Shown: piece by piece, positions 34,298 through 42,338 of the stretch | Position numbering within the stretch: the first letter of the stretch is position 1 | Layout of the letters: every line of letters starts with the position of its first letter | NCBI GenBank assembly: GCA_047635055.1 | Contig: JBLIIJ010000011.1 | Coordinates: 1 to 62,757, forward strand | DNA: 62,757 bases | From: JAVJRN01 sp047635055 | GTDB lineage: Bacteria > Bacteroidota > Bacteroidia > Cytophagales > Cyclobacteriaceae | Direction: 5' to 3' | The notes under the pieces: generated by a model | Database searches by the model: none | What the model saw: only the letters and a program-made list of their open reading frames with translations | Told to the model about the DNA's origin: nothing | Translations under genes and position numbers: made by a program

Positions 34298-34516
34298 TTA
34301 CTTATATCTATAAACAATTCTTCCTTTTGATAAGTCATATGGAGACATCTCCAATTTAACTTTATCACCAGGCAATATTTTAATGTAATTCATTCTCATT
34401 TTTCCTGAGATATGAGCTATTACTTCGTGTCCATTTTGAAGTTCGACTCTAAACATTGCGTTAGACAATGCCTCTACAATTGTACCGTCTTGCTCTATGG
34501 ATGCTTGCTTTGCCAT
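34298..34516 (-). CDS. infA: Translation initiation factor IF-1
   Basis: IF-1 occupies the A site during initiation. The 72-residue protein is a single OB fold with MAKQASIEQDG, VEALSNAMFRVELQNGHEV and the end DLSKGRIVYRYK. Its ATG overlaps the secY stop by one base. The map gene that often separates secY and infA is absent here. Confidence 0.99.
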   Translation of the reverse strand: MAKQASIEQDGTIVEALSNAMFRVELQNGHEVIAHISGKMRMNYIKILPGDKVKLEMSPYDLSKGRIVYRYK

Positions 34517-35832
34517 TATGCTACCGCTTGAGTTCGTCCCTTCACTTTTCCAGACTTCATCATGCCCTCGTAATGGCGCATTAACAAATAACTTTCAATC
34601 TGCTGGAGCGTATCCAAAATTACACCAACCATAATTAATAGTGAAGTACCCCCATAAAATTGGGCAAATCCTGTATTAACCCCTGCCATCATGGCGAATG
34701 CTGGCAAAATTGCTACTATCGCCAAAAAGAAAGATCCTGGTAGCGTGATTCTACTCAAAACATTATCAATGAACTCTGAAGTTTGTTTTCCTGGCTTAAT
34801 ACCTGGAACAAACCCTCCATTCCGTTTCATATCATCAGCTATTTGGTTTGGATTAATTGTAATAGCAGTGTAAAAAAATGTAAATAATATTATCAATACT
34901 GCAAATAACAAATTGTACTGCCAGGACTGAATGTCTGAAAAAGTTGTCCCTATATATTGCGCTGTGTCATTTTTATCTGACCAAATGTTGGCTATTAAAG
35001 CTGGTAAAAACATTAGAGACTGTGCAAATATAATTGGCATAACACCTGAGGAATTAACCTTCAATGGAATGTATTGTCTTTGACCTCCGTACACTTTATT
35101 ACCTACCACCTGCTTTGCATATTGAACTGGAATCCGCCTTACAGCTTGTACCAGAGCGACAGTTGCCATAACCACTACAAACAATGCAACCAACTCAAAT
35201 ACAAACAACAGGGCTTGATTCATACCCCTTGAAACAGCCTCTGCGACGATACTACCTGGAAATCTTGATATTATACCAATCATAATCAGCATTGATATAC
35301 CGTTCCCAATTCCTTTGTCAGTAATTCTTTCCCCTAACCACATACAAAATATTGTACCAGCAGTCAAAATAATCATTGACGAAATCTGAAACATGAAAGG
35401 ATTAAGCTGATCGTTAATTGCCTCTGAAGGTATGGTAGCGTTAATGTACCCTATTGATTGCGCCAAACATATAAATATTGTTAATACTCTAGTTATTTGA
35501 CTTATCTTCTTTCGGCCGCTATCACCTTCCTTCTGTAATTTTTGGAAGTAAGGAACTGCCACAGTCATTAATTGCAGAACAATTGATGCTGAAATATACG
35601 GCATAATACCCAAACCAAATACTGAGGCTCTGCTAAACGCTCCACCTAAGAAGGTATTTAGCAAACCAAAGATTCCACCAGTATCAGTGGTCAATTGGGT
35701 CGGGTCAACACCTGGTAACACCACGAATGATCCAAGCCTAAAGATGATCAGAAAACCTATCGTATTAATGATACGCGTCCTTAACTCCTCTATGGCAAAA
35801 ATATTTCTTATGGTTTGTATAAACTTGTTCAT
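34516..35832 (-). CDS. secY: Preprotein translocase subunit SecY
   Basis: SecY is the protein-conducting channel of the inner membrane. The 438-residue chain has ten predicted helices; typical segments are FSRASVFGLGIMPYISASI, the plug region near the N-terminus and GFVPGIKPGKQTSEFI. It lies 2 bp after rplO and overlaps infA by one base. Its partner SecE is encoded 24 kb upstream at 59647. Confidence 0.99.
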   Translation of the reverse strand: MNKFIQTIRNIFAIEELRTRIINTIGFLIIFRLGSFVVLPGVDPTQLTTDTGGIFGLLNTFLGGAFSRASVFGLGIMPYISASIVLQLMTVAVPYFQKLQKEGDSGRKKISQITRVLTIFICLAQSIGYINATIPSEAINDQLNPFMFQISSMIILTAGTIFCMWLGERITDKGIGNGISMLIMIGIISRFPGSIVAEAVSRGMNQALLFVFELVALFVVVMATVALVQAVRRIPVQYAKQVVGNKVYGGQRQYIPLKVNSSGVMPIIFAQSLMFLPALIANIWSDKNDTAQYIGTTFSDIQSWQYNLLFAVLIILFTFFYTAITINPNQIADDMKRNGGFVPGIKPGKQTSEFIDNVLSRITLPGSFFLAIVAILPAFAMMAGVNTGFAQFYGGTSLLIMVGVILDTLQQIESYLLMRHYEGMMKSGKVKGRTQAVA

Positions 35833-35834
35833 GC

Positions 35835-36311
35835 TTAAACTTCTATAGCTGCCTTACTATACATAGATATAGTAGTGATACTACCCCCAACTTTTTCTAT
35901 TGACTCCTGAGCCGATTTGGAAAATAAATGAGCTGATATAGCAAGTTTTGATGAAATCTCCCCTCCCCCTAAAACTTTGACTCTATCACCTTTACCTATC
36001 ATACCATTTTCCAATAGAATTTGAGGTGTAATTTCTGTTAAATTTTTTCTTTCACTTAGTTTTTGCAGATCATCTAAATTAACAGGTTTTGAAACAATTT
36101 TATTATTGTTTTTAAAACCGAATTTAGGCACTCGTCTCTGTAGTGGCATTTGACCACCTTCAAAACCAATTTTTCTTGAGTAACCTGCCCTAGATTGAGC
36201 GCCATTATGACCTCTTGTGGATGTACCGCCACGTCCAGATCCCTGACCCCTTGCTATACGTTTTCTATTTTTTGTAGCCCCTTTAGCAGGCTTTAATGAT
36301 TCTAATCTCAT
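35835..36311 (-). CDS. rplO: 50S ribosomal protein L15
   Basis: L15 helps late assembly of the large subunit. The 158-residue protein has the basic, glycine-rich N-terminal tail (GQGSGRGGTSTRGHNG, GFEGGQMPLQRRVPKFGF) and a C-terminal globular domain. It lies between rpmD (1 bp) and secY (2 bp). Confidence 0.99.
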   Translation of the reverse strand: MRLESLKPAKGATKNRKRIARGQGSGRGGTSTRGHNGAQSRAGYSRKIGFEGGQMPLQRRVPKFGFKNNNKIVSKPVNLDDLQKLSERKNLTEITPQILLENGMIGKGDRVKVLGGGEISSKLAISAHLFSKSAQESIEKVGGSITTISMYSKAAIEV

Positions 36312-36312
36312 T

Positions 36313-36492
36313 TTAAAGCTCTTTTACTTCAACTAGATGATGTACTTTATTGATCATACCAGCAATTTGAGGAGTCAACTCTTTCTCTACACTCCTATTA
36401 ATCTTACCTAGTCCTAAAGCCTGAATAGTCAGTTTTTGGTTTTTAGGCTTTCTGATTGTACTTCTTTTTTGAGTTATTACTACTTTAACCAT
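36313..36492 (-). CDS. rpmD: 50S ribosomal protein L30
   Basis: This 59-residue frame starts MVKVVITQKRSTIRKPKNQ and contains TIQALGLGKINRSVE and MINKVHHLVEVKEL, the conserved L30 fold. It fits exactly between rpsE (4 bp) and rplO (1 bp), the standard position. Confidence 0.97.
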   Translation of the reverse strand: MVKVVITQKRSTIRKPKNQKLTIQALGLGKINRSVEKELTPQIAGMINKVHHLVEVKEL

Positions 36493-36496
36493 TCTC

Positions 36497-37015
36497 TTAA
36501 CCGTTAAAAACTTTATCTAGTGAAACTCCTCTTTGTTTTGCGACTGCAAACGGATCCCTCATCCTCCCTAGTGCGTCAAAAGTCGCCTTGACCACATTGT
36601 GAGGATTAGATGAACCTTTAGATTTAGCTAACACGTCATGAATACCAGCTGATTCCAGAACGGCTCTCATTGCACCTCCAGCAATTACCCCAGTACCTGG
36701 CGCTGCTGGCTTTAACAATACAAATCCGCCACCAAACTTGCCAATTGCTTCATGAGGAACAGTCGATCTGAAAATCGGTACTCTTACCAAGTTCTTCTTT
36801 GCATCATCCACTCCTTTAGTTATTGCGTCCGTAACTTCGTTGGCTTTACCTAACCCGTAACCTACCACACCATTACCATCACCTACTACAACTATGGCTG
36901 AAAAACTAAATCTACGTCCCCCTTTTACAACCTTAGCTACACGCTTTATTGCTACAACCTTTTCTTTAAGATCGATTTCACTTGCTCTTACTGCTTTTAT
37001 ATTACTCTGCGACAT
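36497..37015 (-). CDS. rpsE: 30S ribosomal protein S5
   Basis: S5 takes part in decoding accuracy and mRNA helicase activity. I start at the ATG at 37015 (MSQSNIKAVRASEIDLK), 7 bp after rplR; an upstream ATG at 37060 would overlap rplR by 38 bp. The 172-residue protein has the double-stranded-RNA-binding segment and VGDGNGVVGYGLGKANEV plus AAPGTGVIAGGAMRAV. Confidence 0.98.
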   Translation of the reverse strand: MSQSNIKAVRASEIDLKEKVVAIKRVAKVVKGGRRFSFSAIVVVGDGNGVVGYGLGKANEVTDAITKGVDDAKKNLVRVPIFRSTVPHEAIGKFGGGFVLLKPAAPGTGVIAGGAMRAVLESAGIHDVLAKSKGSSNPHNVVKATFDALGRMRDPFAVAKQRGVSLDKVFNG

Positions 37016-37022
37016 AACTGAA

Positions 37023-37370
37023 TTAAAATTTAAGTCCTCCCTCTCGTGCTCCTTCGGCAAAAGCCTTCACCTTTCCATGATATTGATAACCATTCCTATC
37101 GAAAATAACTATCTCTACCCCATTAGCCTTGGCCTTTTCAGCGAGCTTCTTACCGACCTCTTTAGATGCTTCGATATTATTTGAAGCAATCCCTAATTCT
37201 TTAGATGAGGCCGAGGCAATCGTAACACCTTTTATATCATCGATTATCTGACCGTAGATCGCTTTGTTACTTCTGAAGACTGAGACTCTTGGTCTCGTAG
37301 TTGTACCAGAAATTTTCTTTCTAATACCTCTTTTTATTCTGGTACGTCGTTGTATTTTAGTTACAGCCAT
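37023..37370 (-). CDS. rplR: 50S ribosomal protein L18
   Basis: L18 binds 5S rRNA with L5 and L25. The 115-residue protein has RRTRIKRGIRKKISGTTTR at the N-terminus and FDRNGYQYHGKVKAFAEGA at the C-terminus. It is 8 bp downstream of rplF. Confidence 0.99.
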   Translation of the reverse strand: MAVTKIQRRTRIKRGIRKKISGTTTRPRVSVFRSNKAIYGQIIDDIKGVTIASASSKELGIASNNIEASKEVGKKLAEKAKANGVEIVIFDRNGYQYHGKVKAFAEGAREGGLKF

Positions 37371-37378
37371 CTTTATTA

Positions 37379-37930
37379 TTATTTCGCAGCAGTTTTACCG
37401 GCTTTTCTTCTTATTTGCTCACCAATAAATCTGATACCCTTACCTTTGTAAGGCTCCACTTTTCTTAATGATTTTATCTTGGCAGCAACTTGCCCTACCA
37501 ATTGCTTATCAATTCCTTCGACAAAGACTTTTGGGTTTTGTCCTTTTTTTGTTTCCGTAGTAATGGAAATCTCCTCAGGTAATGATAAATATATACTGTG
37601 TGAATAACCCAAAGTTAATTCCAGCACTTGACCTTGTACAGCGGCTTTGAAACCAACTCCTACAAGTTCCATCTCTTTTTTATAACCACTAATAACACCT
37701 TCGATCATATTAGCAATCAACGATCTGTATAATCCGTGTAATGCCTTATGTCTTTTTTGCTCAGTTGGTCTTGCTACTGTTAAAACACCCTCTTCTATGG
37801 ACAAAACAAAATCATGATCTACTTCCTGATTCAATTTTCCCTTTGGGCCTTTTACAACAACATTATTATTAATTATATCAATAGTGACCTCTGCAGGTAT
37901 ATCTATTGGTGCTTTTCCTATTCTTGACAT
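37379..37930 (-). CDS. rplF: 50S ribosomal protein L6
   Basis: L6 sits at the base of the L7/L12 stalk near the sarcin-ricin loop. The 183-residue protein has two repeated domains; conserved parts are MSRIGKAPIDIP, VVKGPKGKLNQE and VEPYKGKGIRFIGEQIRRK. It is 9 bp after rpsH. Confidence 0.99.
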   Translation of the reverse strand: MSRIGKAPIDIPAEVTIDIINNNVVVKGPKGKLNQEVDHDFVLSIEEGVLTVARPTEQKRHKALHGLYRSLIANMIEGVISGYKKEMELVGVGFKAAVQGQVLELTLGYSHSIYLSLPEEISITTETKKGQNPKVFVEGIDKQLVGQVAAKIKSLRKVEPYKGKGIRFIGEQIRRKAGKTAAK

Positions 37931-37939
37931 GATTATTTT

Positions 37940-38338
37940 TTAATAAACGAAACAAAGAACTTCACCACCAACTTTCTCATTTTTAGCTTCTTTATTAGTG
38001 ATTACACCCTTTGAAGTGGACATTATCGCTATTCCTAAACCATTTAATACACGCGGTAAGTTTTCGATACTCGCATATTTTCTTAGCCCTGGCTTGCTAA
38101 TTCTCTCGAGACTGGTAATAGCAGATTGTTTCGTCTGCGTATTATACTTCAAGGCTATCTTTATAATTCCTTGCTGACTATCGTCAACAAATTTATAATT
38201 TTGTATGTAGCCTTTTTCGTGCAATACCTTAGTCATTTCTTTCTTAAGATTGGACCCTGGTATCTCCACTATTCTATGCTTAGCTTTGATTCCGTTTCGA
38301 ATCCTAGTTAAAAAGTCCGCTATTGGATCTGTTACCAT
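37940..38338 (-). CDS. rpsH: 30S ribosomal protein S8
   Basis: S8 binds the central domain of 16S rRNA and in E. coli represses the spc operon by binding its mRNA. The 132-residue protein begins MVTDPIADFLTRIRNGIK and ends with ISTSKGVITNKEAK and GGEVLCFVY. Unlike its neighbours it is preceded by a 79-bp gap with a small hairpin (38357-38371). Confidence 0.99.
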   Translation of the reverse strand: MVTDPIADFLTRIRNGIKAKHRIVEIPGSNLKKEMTKVLHEKGYIQNYKFVDDSQQGIIKIALKYNTQTKQSAITSLERISKPGLRKYASIENLPRVLNGLGIAIMSTSKGVITNKEAKNEKVGGEVLCFVY

Positions 38339-38356
38339 TTGTTAAAACAATTATCT

Positions 38357-38371
38357 ACCCCTAAAAGGGGT
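38357..38371 (-). promoter_or_regulatory. Hairpin in the rpsN-rpsH spacer
   Basis: ACCCCT and AGGGGT pair perfectly around a 3-nt loop in the only large gap (79 bp) of this part of the spc operon. It may be a processing, pausing or ribosomal-protein binding site. No T tract follows directly, so it is not a typical terminator. Confidence 0.35.
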
Positions 38372-38417
38372 GCAAAATTAATCAATATTTTCTTATAAAT
38401 CCTAATCGGATGAAAAA

Positions 38418-38687
38418 TTACCAACTGGCTTTTGTAACACCAGGTATCTTTCCGTCAGAAGCCATTTCACGAAATGTAACACGACTAATACCAAACTTTC
38501 TCATATAACCCTTAGGCCTTCCGGTCAATTTACAACGATTATGTAATCTGACTTTCGAGGAGTTTCTAGGAAGCTTATCTAACGCTTCATAATCTCCGGC
38601 TTCCTTCAATGCAGCTCTCTTATCTGCATATCTTGCAACCAATTTCTCTCTTTTTCTCTCTCTAGCTTTTACTGATTCTCTAGCCAT
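38418..38687 (-). CDS. rpsN: 30S ribosomal protein S14, zinc-free form
   Basis: S14 helps 30S head assembly. The 89-residue protein has MARESVKARERKREKL, SSKVRLHNRCKLTGRPKGY and the end IPGVTKASW. Only one cysteine remains, so the CxxC-CxxC zinc site of short S14 proteins is absent and this is the zinc-independent type. It follows rplE by 3 bp. Confidence 0.99.
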   Translation of the reverse strand: MARESVKARERKREKLVARYADKRAALKEAGDYEALDKLPRNSSKVRLHNRCKLTGRPKGYMRKFGISRVTFREMASDGKIPGVTKASW

Positions 38688-38690
38688 ATC

Positions 38691-39245
38691 TTATTTTTTT
38701 CCTACCACAAATGGCATTCCAAATGCTTTTAACAATGCATAACTTTCCTCATCCGTCTTTGCCGTCGTAACGAAAGTGATATCCATTCCTGTAATTTGAT
38801 TTACCTTATCAATACTGATTTCAGGGAAAATTATTTGCTCTTGAACTCCTAAAGTGTAATTTCCTCTACCGTCAAAACCTTTTTGCTTTATCCCTCTGAA
38901 ATCCCTGACCCTTGGTAATGCTACCGTCACTAACCTATCAAGAAATTCGTACATCTTATTCCCTCTCAAAGTAACTCTCGCGCCAATCGGCATTCCTTCT
39001 CTCAACTTAAAATTGGATATTGAATTTTTCGCGATAGTTGCGACAGCCCTTTGTCCAGTAATTGTTGTCAATTCTTCTACTCCTACATCTACGAGCTTCT
39101 TATCGGCTACAGCAGCTCCAATTCCTTTATTAACTGAAATTTTTGTGATCTTGGGTACTTCCATGATCGACTTGTATTCGAACTTTTCTTTAAGTTCAGG
39201 TACTATCTCCGATAAATATTTATCTTTTAATCTAGGTCTAGCCAT
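38691..39245 (-). CDS. rplE: 50S ribosomal protein L5
   Basis: L5 binds 5S rRNA and contacts P-site tRNA. The ATG at 39245 (MARPRLKDKYLSEIVPELK) is the natural start; it overlaps the end of rplX by 8 bp, whereas a start at 39293 would overlap more deeply. The 184-residue protein has VNKGIGAAVADKK, RGNKMYEFLDRLV and VRDFRGIKQKGFDGRGNY. Confidence 0.98.
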   Translation of the reverse strand: MARPRLKDKYLSEIVPELKEKFEYKSIMEVPKITKISVNKGIGAAVADKKLVDVGVEELTTITGQRAVATIAKNSISNFKLREGMPIGARVTLRGNKMYEFLDRLVTVALPRVRDFRGIKQKGFDGRGNYTLGVQEQIIFPEISIDKVNQITGMDITFVTTAKTDEESYALLKAFGMPFVVGKK

Positions 39246-39564
39246 TAGTAATAAATTCTCCCGTTTTCTTAGAATATCTTTGAAGCTTTCCACTTTCGTT
39301 TAACTTCTTACCTGTTCTTGTAGCTTCACCAGTGGCTGGATCAATTAGCATAACATTGCTAATATGAATTGCGGCTTCTGTATTTTCTCGCCCACCTTCA
39401 GGCTTATTCGCTGATGGCTTTACGTGCTTCGTGACCATGGCCACACCTTCAACAACTACTCTGTTTTTTTCGATAACAACATCAAGAATTTTTCCTGTCT
39501 TGCCTTTATCATTACCGCCAATAACCTTAACAGTATCTCCTTTTCTGATATTAAATTTCTTCAT
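39238..39564 (-). CDS. rplX: 50S ribosomal protein L24
   Basis: L24 initiates assembly of the large subunit. The 108-residue protein carries a KOW motif near the N-terminus (GDTVKVIGGNDKGKTGKI) and GVAMVTKHVKPS. Its 3' end overlaps rplE by 8 bp, the longest overlap in the supercluster, which suggests translational coupling. Confidence 0.99.
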   Translation of the reverse strand: MKKFNIRKGDTVKVIGGNDKGKTGKILDVVIEKNRVVVEGVAMVTKHVKPSANKPEGGRENTEAAIHISNVMLIDPATGEATRTGKKLNESGKLQRYSKKTGEFITNG

Positions 39565-39575
39565 TATACTTGATT

Positions 39576-39944
39576 TTAAAGAACCTCAGGTGCCAGTGAT
39601 ACAATCTTCATGAACTGCTTTTCTCTAAGCTCGCGTGCCACAGGGCCAAAAATACGTGTTCCTCTTGGTTCGTTGTTAGTATTCAAAAGTACTGCTGCAT
39701 TATCTTCAAAACGGATATAAGATCCATCCTTTCTTCTAATTTCCTTCTTAGTTCTAACAATGACAGCTTTCGATACTGTACCTTTTTTCAAACTACTTGA
39801 TGAAATAGCTGACTTTACAGTCACTACAATCGTATCTCCAATTGAAGCATATCTTTTCTTCGTACCTCCAAGCACACGTATACAAAGTACTTCCTTTGCA
39901 CCGCTGTTGTCAGCCACATTTAGTCGTGATTCCTGCTGTATCAT
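39576..39944 (-). CDS. rplN: 50S ribosomal protein L14
   Basis: L14 lies at the subunit interface and binds the ribosome silencing factor RsfS. The 122-residue protein has MIQQESRLNVADNSGAKE, YASIGDTIVVTVK and FGPVARELREKQFMKIVSL. It starts 1 bp after rpsQ ends and is 11 bp before rplX. Confidence 0.99.
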   Translation of the reverse strand: MIQQESRLNVADNSGAKEVLCIRVLGGTKKRYASIGDTIVVTVKSAISSSSLKKGTVSKAVIVRTKKEIRRKDGSYIRFEDNAAVLLNTNNEPRGTRIFGPVARELREKQFMKIVSLAPEVL

Positions 39945-39945
39945 C

Positions 39946-40200
39946 TTATTTTGCTCTTTCGATTACTTCTACTAATCTCCATCTCTTGTTTTTACTCAAG
40001 GGACGAGTCTCCATGATTCTTACCGTGTCACCGATATTACAATCATTTGTCTCGTCATGTGCAGTAAACTTGGTTGTCTTTCTAATGAACTTACCGTACA
40101 TAGGATGTTTTTCTTTTCTATTCACAGCCACGGTAATGCTTTTTTGCATCTTATTGCTAACAACCTGACCTATTCTTTCTTTACGTAGGTTTCTTTCCAT
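39946..40200 (-). CDS. rpsQ: 30S ribosomal protein S17
   Basis: S17 is a primary 16S rRNA-binding protein with an OB fold. The 84-residue protein has RKERIGQVVSNKMQKSITV, HPMYGKFIRKTTKF and IGDTVRIMETRPLSKNKRW. It follows rpmC by 7 bp. Confidence 0.99.
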   Translation of the reverse strand: MERNLRKERIGQVVSNKMQKSITVAVNRKEKHPMYGKFIRKTTKFTAHDETNDCNIGDTVRIMETRPLSKNKRWRLVEVIERAK

Positions 40201-40207
40201 TGATGCC

Positions 40208-40402
40208 TTATTTACTATTTGCTTTAGCTTTCAACTCCGTTTGTATTCTAGCAACTAACTTCCGAGTTTCCTTGATTTTCATTGGATTCTCTATTGGAGT
40301 GATGCTATGAGCAAACTTTAATTTTTGGTAGCTTTCCTTCTCAACTACCAACTTATTACTTAATTCCTCGAGGGTTAATCCTCTTAATTCTGAATTCTTC
40401 AT
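40208..40402 (-). CDS. rpmC: 50S ribosomal protein L29
   Basis: L29 lies at the tunnel exit beside L23, a docking site for SRP and trigger factor. The 64-residue helical-hairpin protein has MKNSELRGLTLEEL and KETRKLVARIQTELK. Its start overlaps the rplP stop by 4 bp (ATGA). Confidence 0.99.
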   Translation of the reverse strand: MKNSELRGLTLEELSNKLVVEKESYQKLKFAHSITPIENPMKIKETRKLVARIQTELKAKANSK

Positions 40403-40821
40403 GCGCCTGTGTAATCTCTTCGTACGACAAACTTCGTTTTTATAGGAAGCTTTTGAGCTGCTAATCTAAGCGCCTCCTTTGCCAATGCGGACTCGACACC
40501 TGTAGCTTCGAAAAGTATGGTTCCCGGCTTTATAGTCGCTACCCAATATTCAGGTGCTCCTTTTCCTTTTCCCATACGAACCTCCGCAGGTTTCTTTGTT
40601 ACTGGCTTATCTGGGAATATTCTTATCCAAACTTGTCCTTCCCGTTTCATTGCCCTTGTCATGGCAATTCGTGAAGCTTCTATTTGTCTACTTGTAATCC
40701 ATCCTGGTTCTAAGGATTTGATTCCAAAATTTCCAAAAGCCAATCTATGACCTCTCCCGGCTAGTCCTTTGACTCTGCCCTTCTGTTGTTTCCTAAATTT
40801 TGTTCTCTTCGGCTGTAACAT
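40399..40821 (-). CDS. rplP: 50S ribosomal protein L16
   Basis: L16 organises the A-site tRNA-binding region. The 140-residue protein begins MLQPKRTKFRKQQKGRVKG and contains GWITSRQIEASRIAMTR, IFPDKPVTKKPAEVRMGKG and FVVRRD near the end. It is 19 bp after rpsC. Confidence 0.99.
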   Translation of the reverse strand: MLQPKRTKFRKQQKGRVKGLAGRGHRLAFGNFGIKSLEPGWITSRQIEASRIAMTRAMKREGQVWIRIFPDKPVTKKPAEVRMGKGKGAPEYWVATIKPGTILFEATGVESALAKEALRLAAQKLPIKTKFVVRRDYTGA

Positions 40822-40840
40822 TTCTTACTTATTAATAAGA

Positions 40841-41584
40841 TTATCTACGATCTCTTTTTCTACTTGGTCCGTCTCCTCTTTTTCTTCGAGGACCACCTTG
40901 ACCTGGAGCACCTGGGCCGCTTTGACCAGTCATGCCTACATTTGGTGAAAGATCTCTTTTACCGAAAACTTCCCCCTTAAATATCCATACTTTGATTCCA
41001 ATTTTTCCATAGACTGTATTGGCCTCTGAAATAGCGTAATCAATGTCTGCACGAAGGGTATGCAGCGGAATTCTACCTTCTTTGTATTGTTCAGATCGTG
41101 CCATTTCCGCACCTCCTAATCTACCTGATACCTTGATCTTAATACCCTGCGCCCCGACTCTCATGGAAGAAGCAATAGACTGTTTCATTGCTCTTCTAAA
41201 TGATATTCTTGCCTGTAGCTGCTGAGCTATTGACTCGCCAACAAGTTTAGCATCCAATTCAGGACGTTTAATCTCGAATATATTTATCTGTAGATCTTTT
41301 CCAGTAAGCTTTTTTAGCTCCTCTTTAATTTTATCTACTTCAGATCCTCCTTTTCCAATGACAACACCTGGTCTCGCTGTGTGTACAGTTAATGTAATTC
41401 TTTTAAGTGTCCTCTCAATTATTACTTTCGAGATTCCTCCTTTAGGAATACGTGCAGTGATATATTCCCGGATTTTATGATCTTCTACAATTTTATCGGC
41501 GAAATCTTTTCCACCATACCATGCAGAATCCCATCCTTTAACTATACCCAATCTAAATCCTATTGGGTTTACCTTCTGTCCCAT
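40841..41584 (-). CDS. rpsC: 30S ribosomal protein S3
   Basis: S3 lines the mRNA entry channel. The 247-residue protein has the KH domain (RPGVVIGKGGSEVDKIK) and the C-terminal domain (GRLGGAEMARSEQYKEGR). A tail of about 30 residues rich in Gly, Pro, Arg and Lys (ending RRKRGDGPSRKRDRR) extends beyond the usual core. Its ATG abuts the rplV stop with no gap. Confidence 0.99.
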   Translation of the reverse strand: MGQKVNPIGFRLGIVKGWDSAWYGGKDFADKIVEDHKIREYITARIPKGGISKVIIERTLKRITLTVHTARPGVVIGKGGSEVDKIKEELKKLTGKDLQINIFEIKRPELDAKLVGESIAQQLQARISFRRAMKQSIASSMRVGAQGIKIKVSGRLGGAEMARSEQYKEGRIPLHTLRADIDYAISEANTVYGKIGIKVWIFKGEVFGKRDLSPNVGMTGQSGPGAPGQGGPRRKRGDGPSRKRDRR

Positions 41585-42055
41585 TTAGTCTTTGTTTTCT
41601 GTGTTGTTAATATTTTCATTCGCATCAGCTATGGATATAGTGATGTGATTAGATCTTTTTCTTATCCTGTGTGCACGACCTTGGGGTGCCGGCCTCAATC
41701 TTTTCAACATTTTTCCACCATCAACATAAACCTCCTTAACCACAAGGTCGGCGTCTTCAAGTTTCACATCGTCATTCATTGCCTGCCAGTCAGCGATACC
41801 CGTTAATAGTATCTTTTCCATGGTCAACGATGCATGCTTATCATCAAATTTTAAGATATTTAGAGCTAGATTAACTCTTTGTCCCCTAATCATATCAGCT
41901 ACAAGCCTCATTTTTCGAGGTGAAGTTGGTACATTTCTTAAGGAAGATTTTACAGCTCCCAACTTACCTTTATTCTCCTCTTTAAATTGCTTGAGTGCCT
42001 CTTTCTTTATCCGGACTTTCACCGATTTTTTTAACTTCTTTTCTGCAGCCTCCAT
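41585..42055 (-). CDS. rplV: 50S ribosomal protein L22
   Basis: L22 has a beta hairpin reaching into the exit tunnel, where macrolide-resistance changes arise. The core (VPTSPRKMRLVADMIRGQ, RLRPAPQGRAHRIRKRSNH) is preceded by about 40 lysine-rich residues (KKLKKSVKVRIKKEA). At 156 residues it is longer than the 110 of E. coli; an N-terminal extension occurs in related Bacteroidota. The final tail is acidic and Asn-rich. Confidence 0.98.
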   Translation of the reverse strand: MEAAEKKLKKSVKVRIKKEALKQFKEENKGKLGAVKSSLRNVPTSPRKMRLVADMIRGQRVNLALNILKFDDKHASLTMEKILLTGIADWQAMNDDVKLEDADLVVKEVYVDGGKMLKRLRPAPQGRAHRIRKRSNHITISIADANENINNTENKD

Positions 42056-42059
42056 CTAA

Positions 42060-42338
42060 TTATCTTTTACCTTTATCCTTCTTCGCAATATGACCTCTGA
42101 AGTTTCTTGTTGGGGCAAACTCGCCAAGTTTGTGACCTACCATATTTTCAGTTACGAATACAGGTATGAACTTATTGCCATTGTGCACCGCAAAAGTTTG
42201 TCCTACAAAGTCTGGTGAGATCATTGATCTTCTCGACCAAGTTTTTATTACAGATTTCTTACCTGACTTAGACATTGCCTCCACCTTACTTTCTAAGCGA
42301 AAATCTATATAAGGTCCTTTTTTTAATGATCTTGCCAT
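42060..42338 (-). CDS. rpsS: 30S ribosomal protein S19
   Basis: S19 is in the small-subunit head with S13. The 92-residue protein has MARSLKKGPYIDFRLESK, WSRRSMISPDFVGQTFAVH and GEFAPTRNFRGHI. It overlaps the rplB stop by one base (TAATG) and lies 4 bp before rplV. Confidence 0.99.
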   Translation of the reverse strand: MARSLKKGPYIDFRLESKVEAMSKSGKKSVIKTWSRRSMISPDFVGQTFAVHNGNKFIPVFVTENMVGHKLGEFAPTRNFRGHIAKKDKGKR

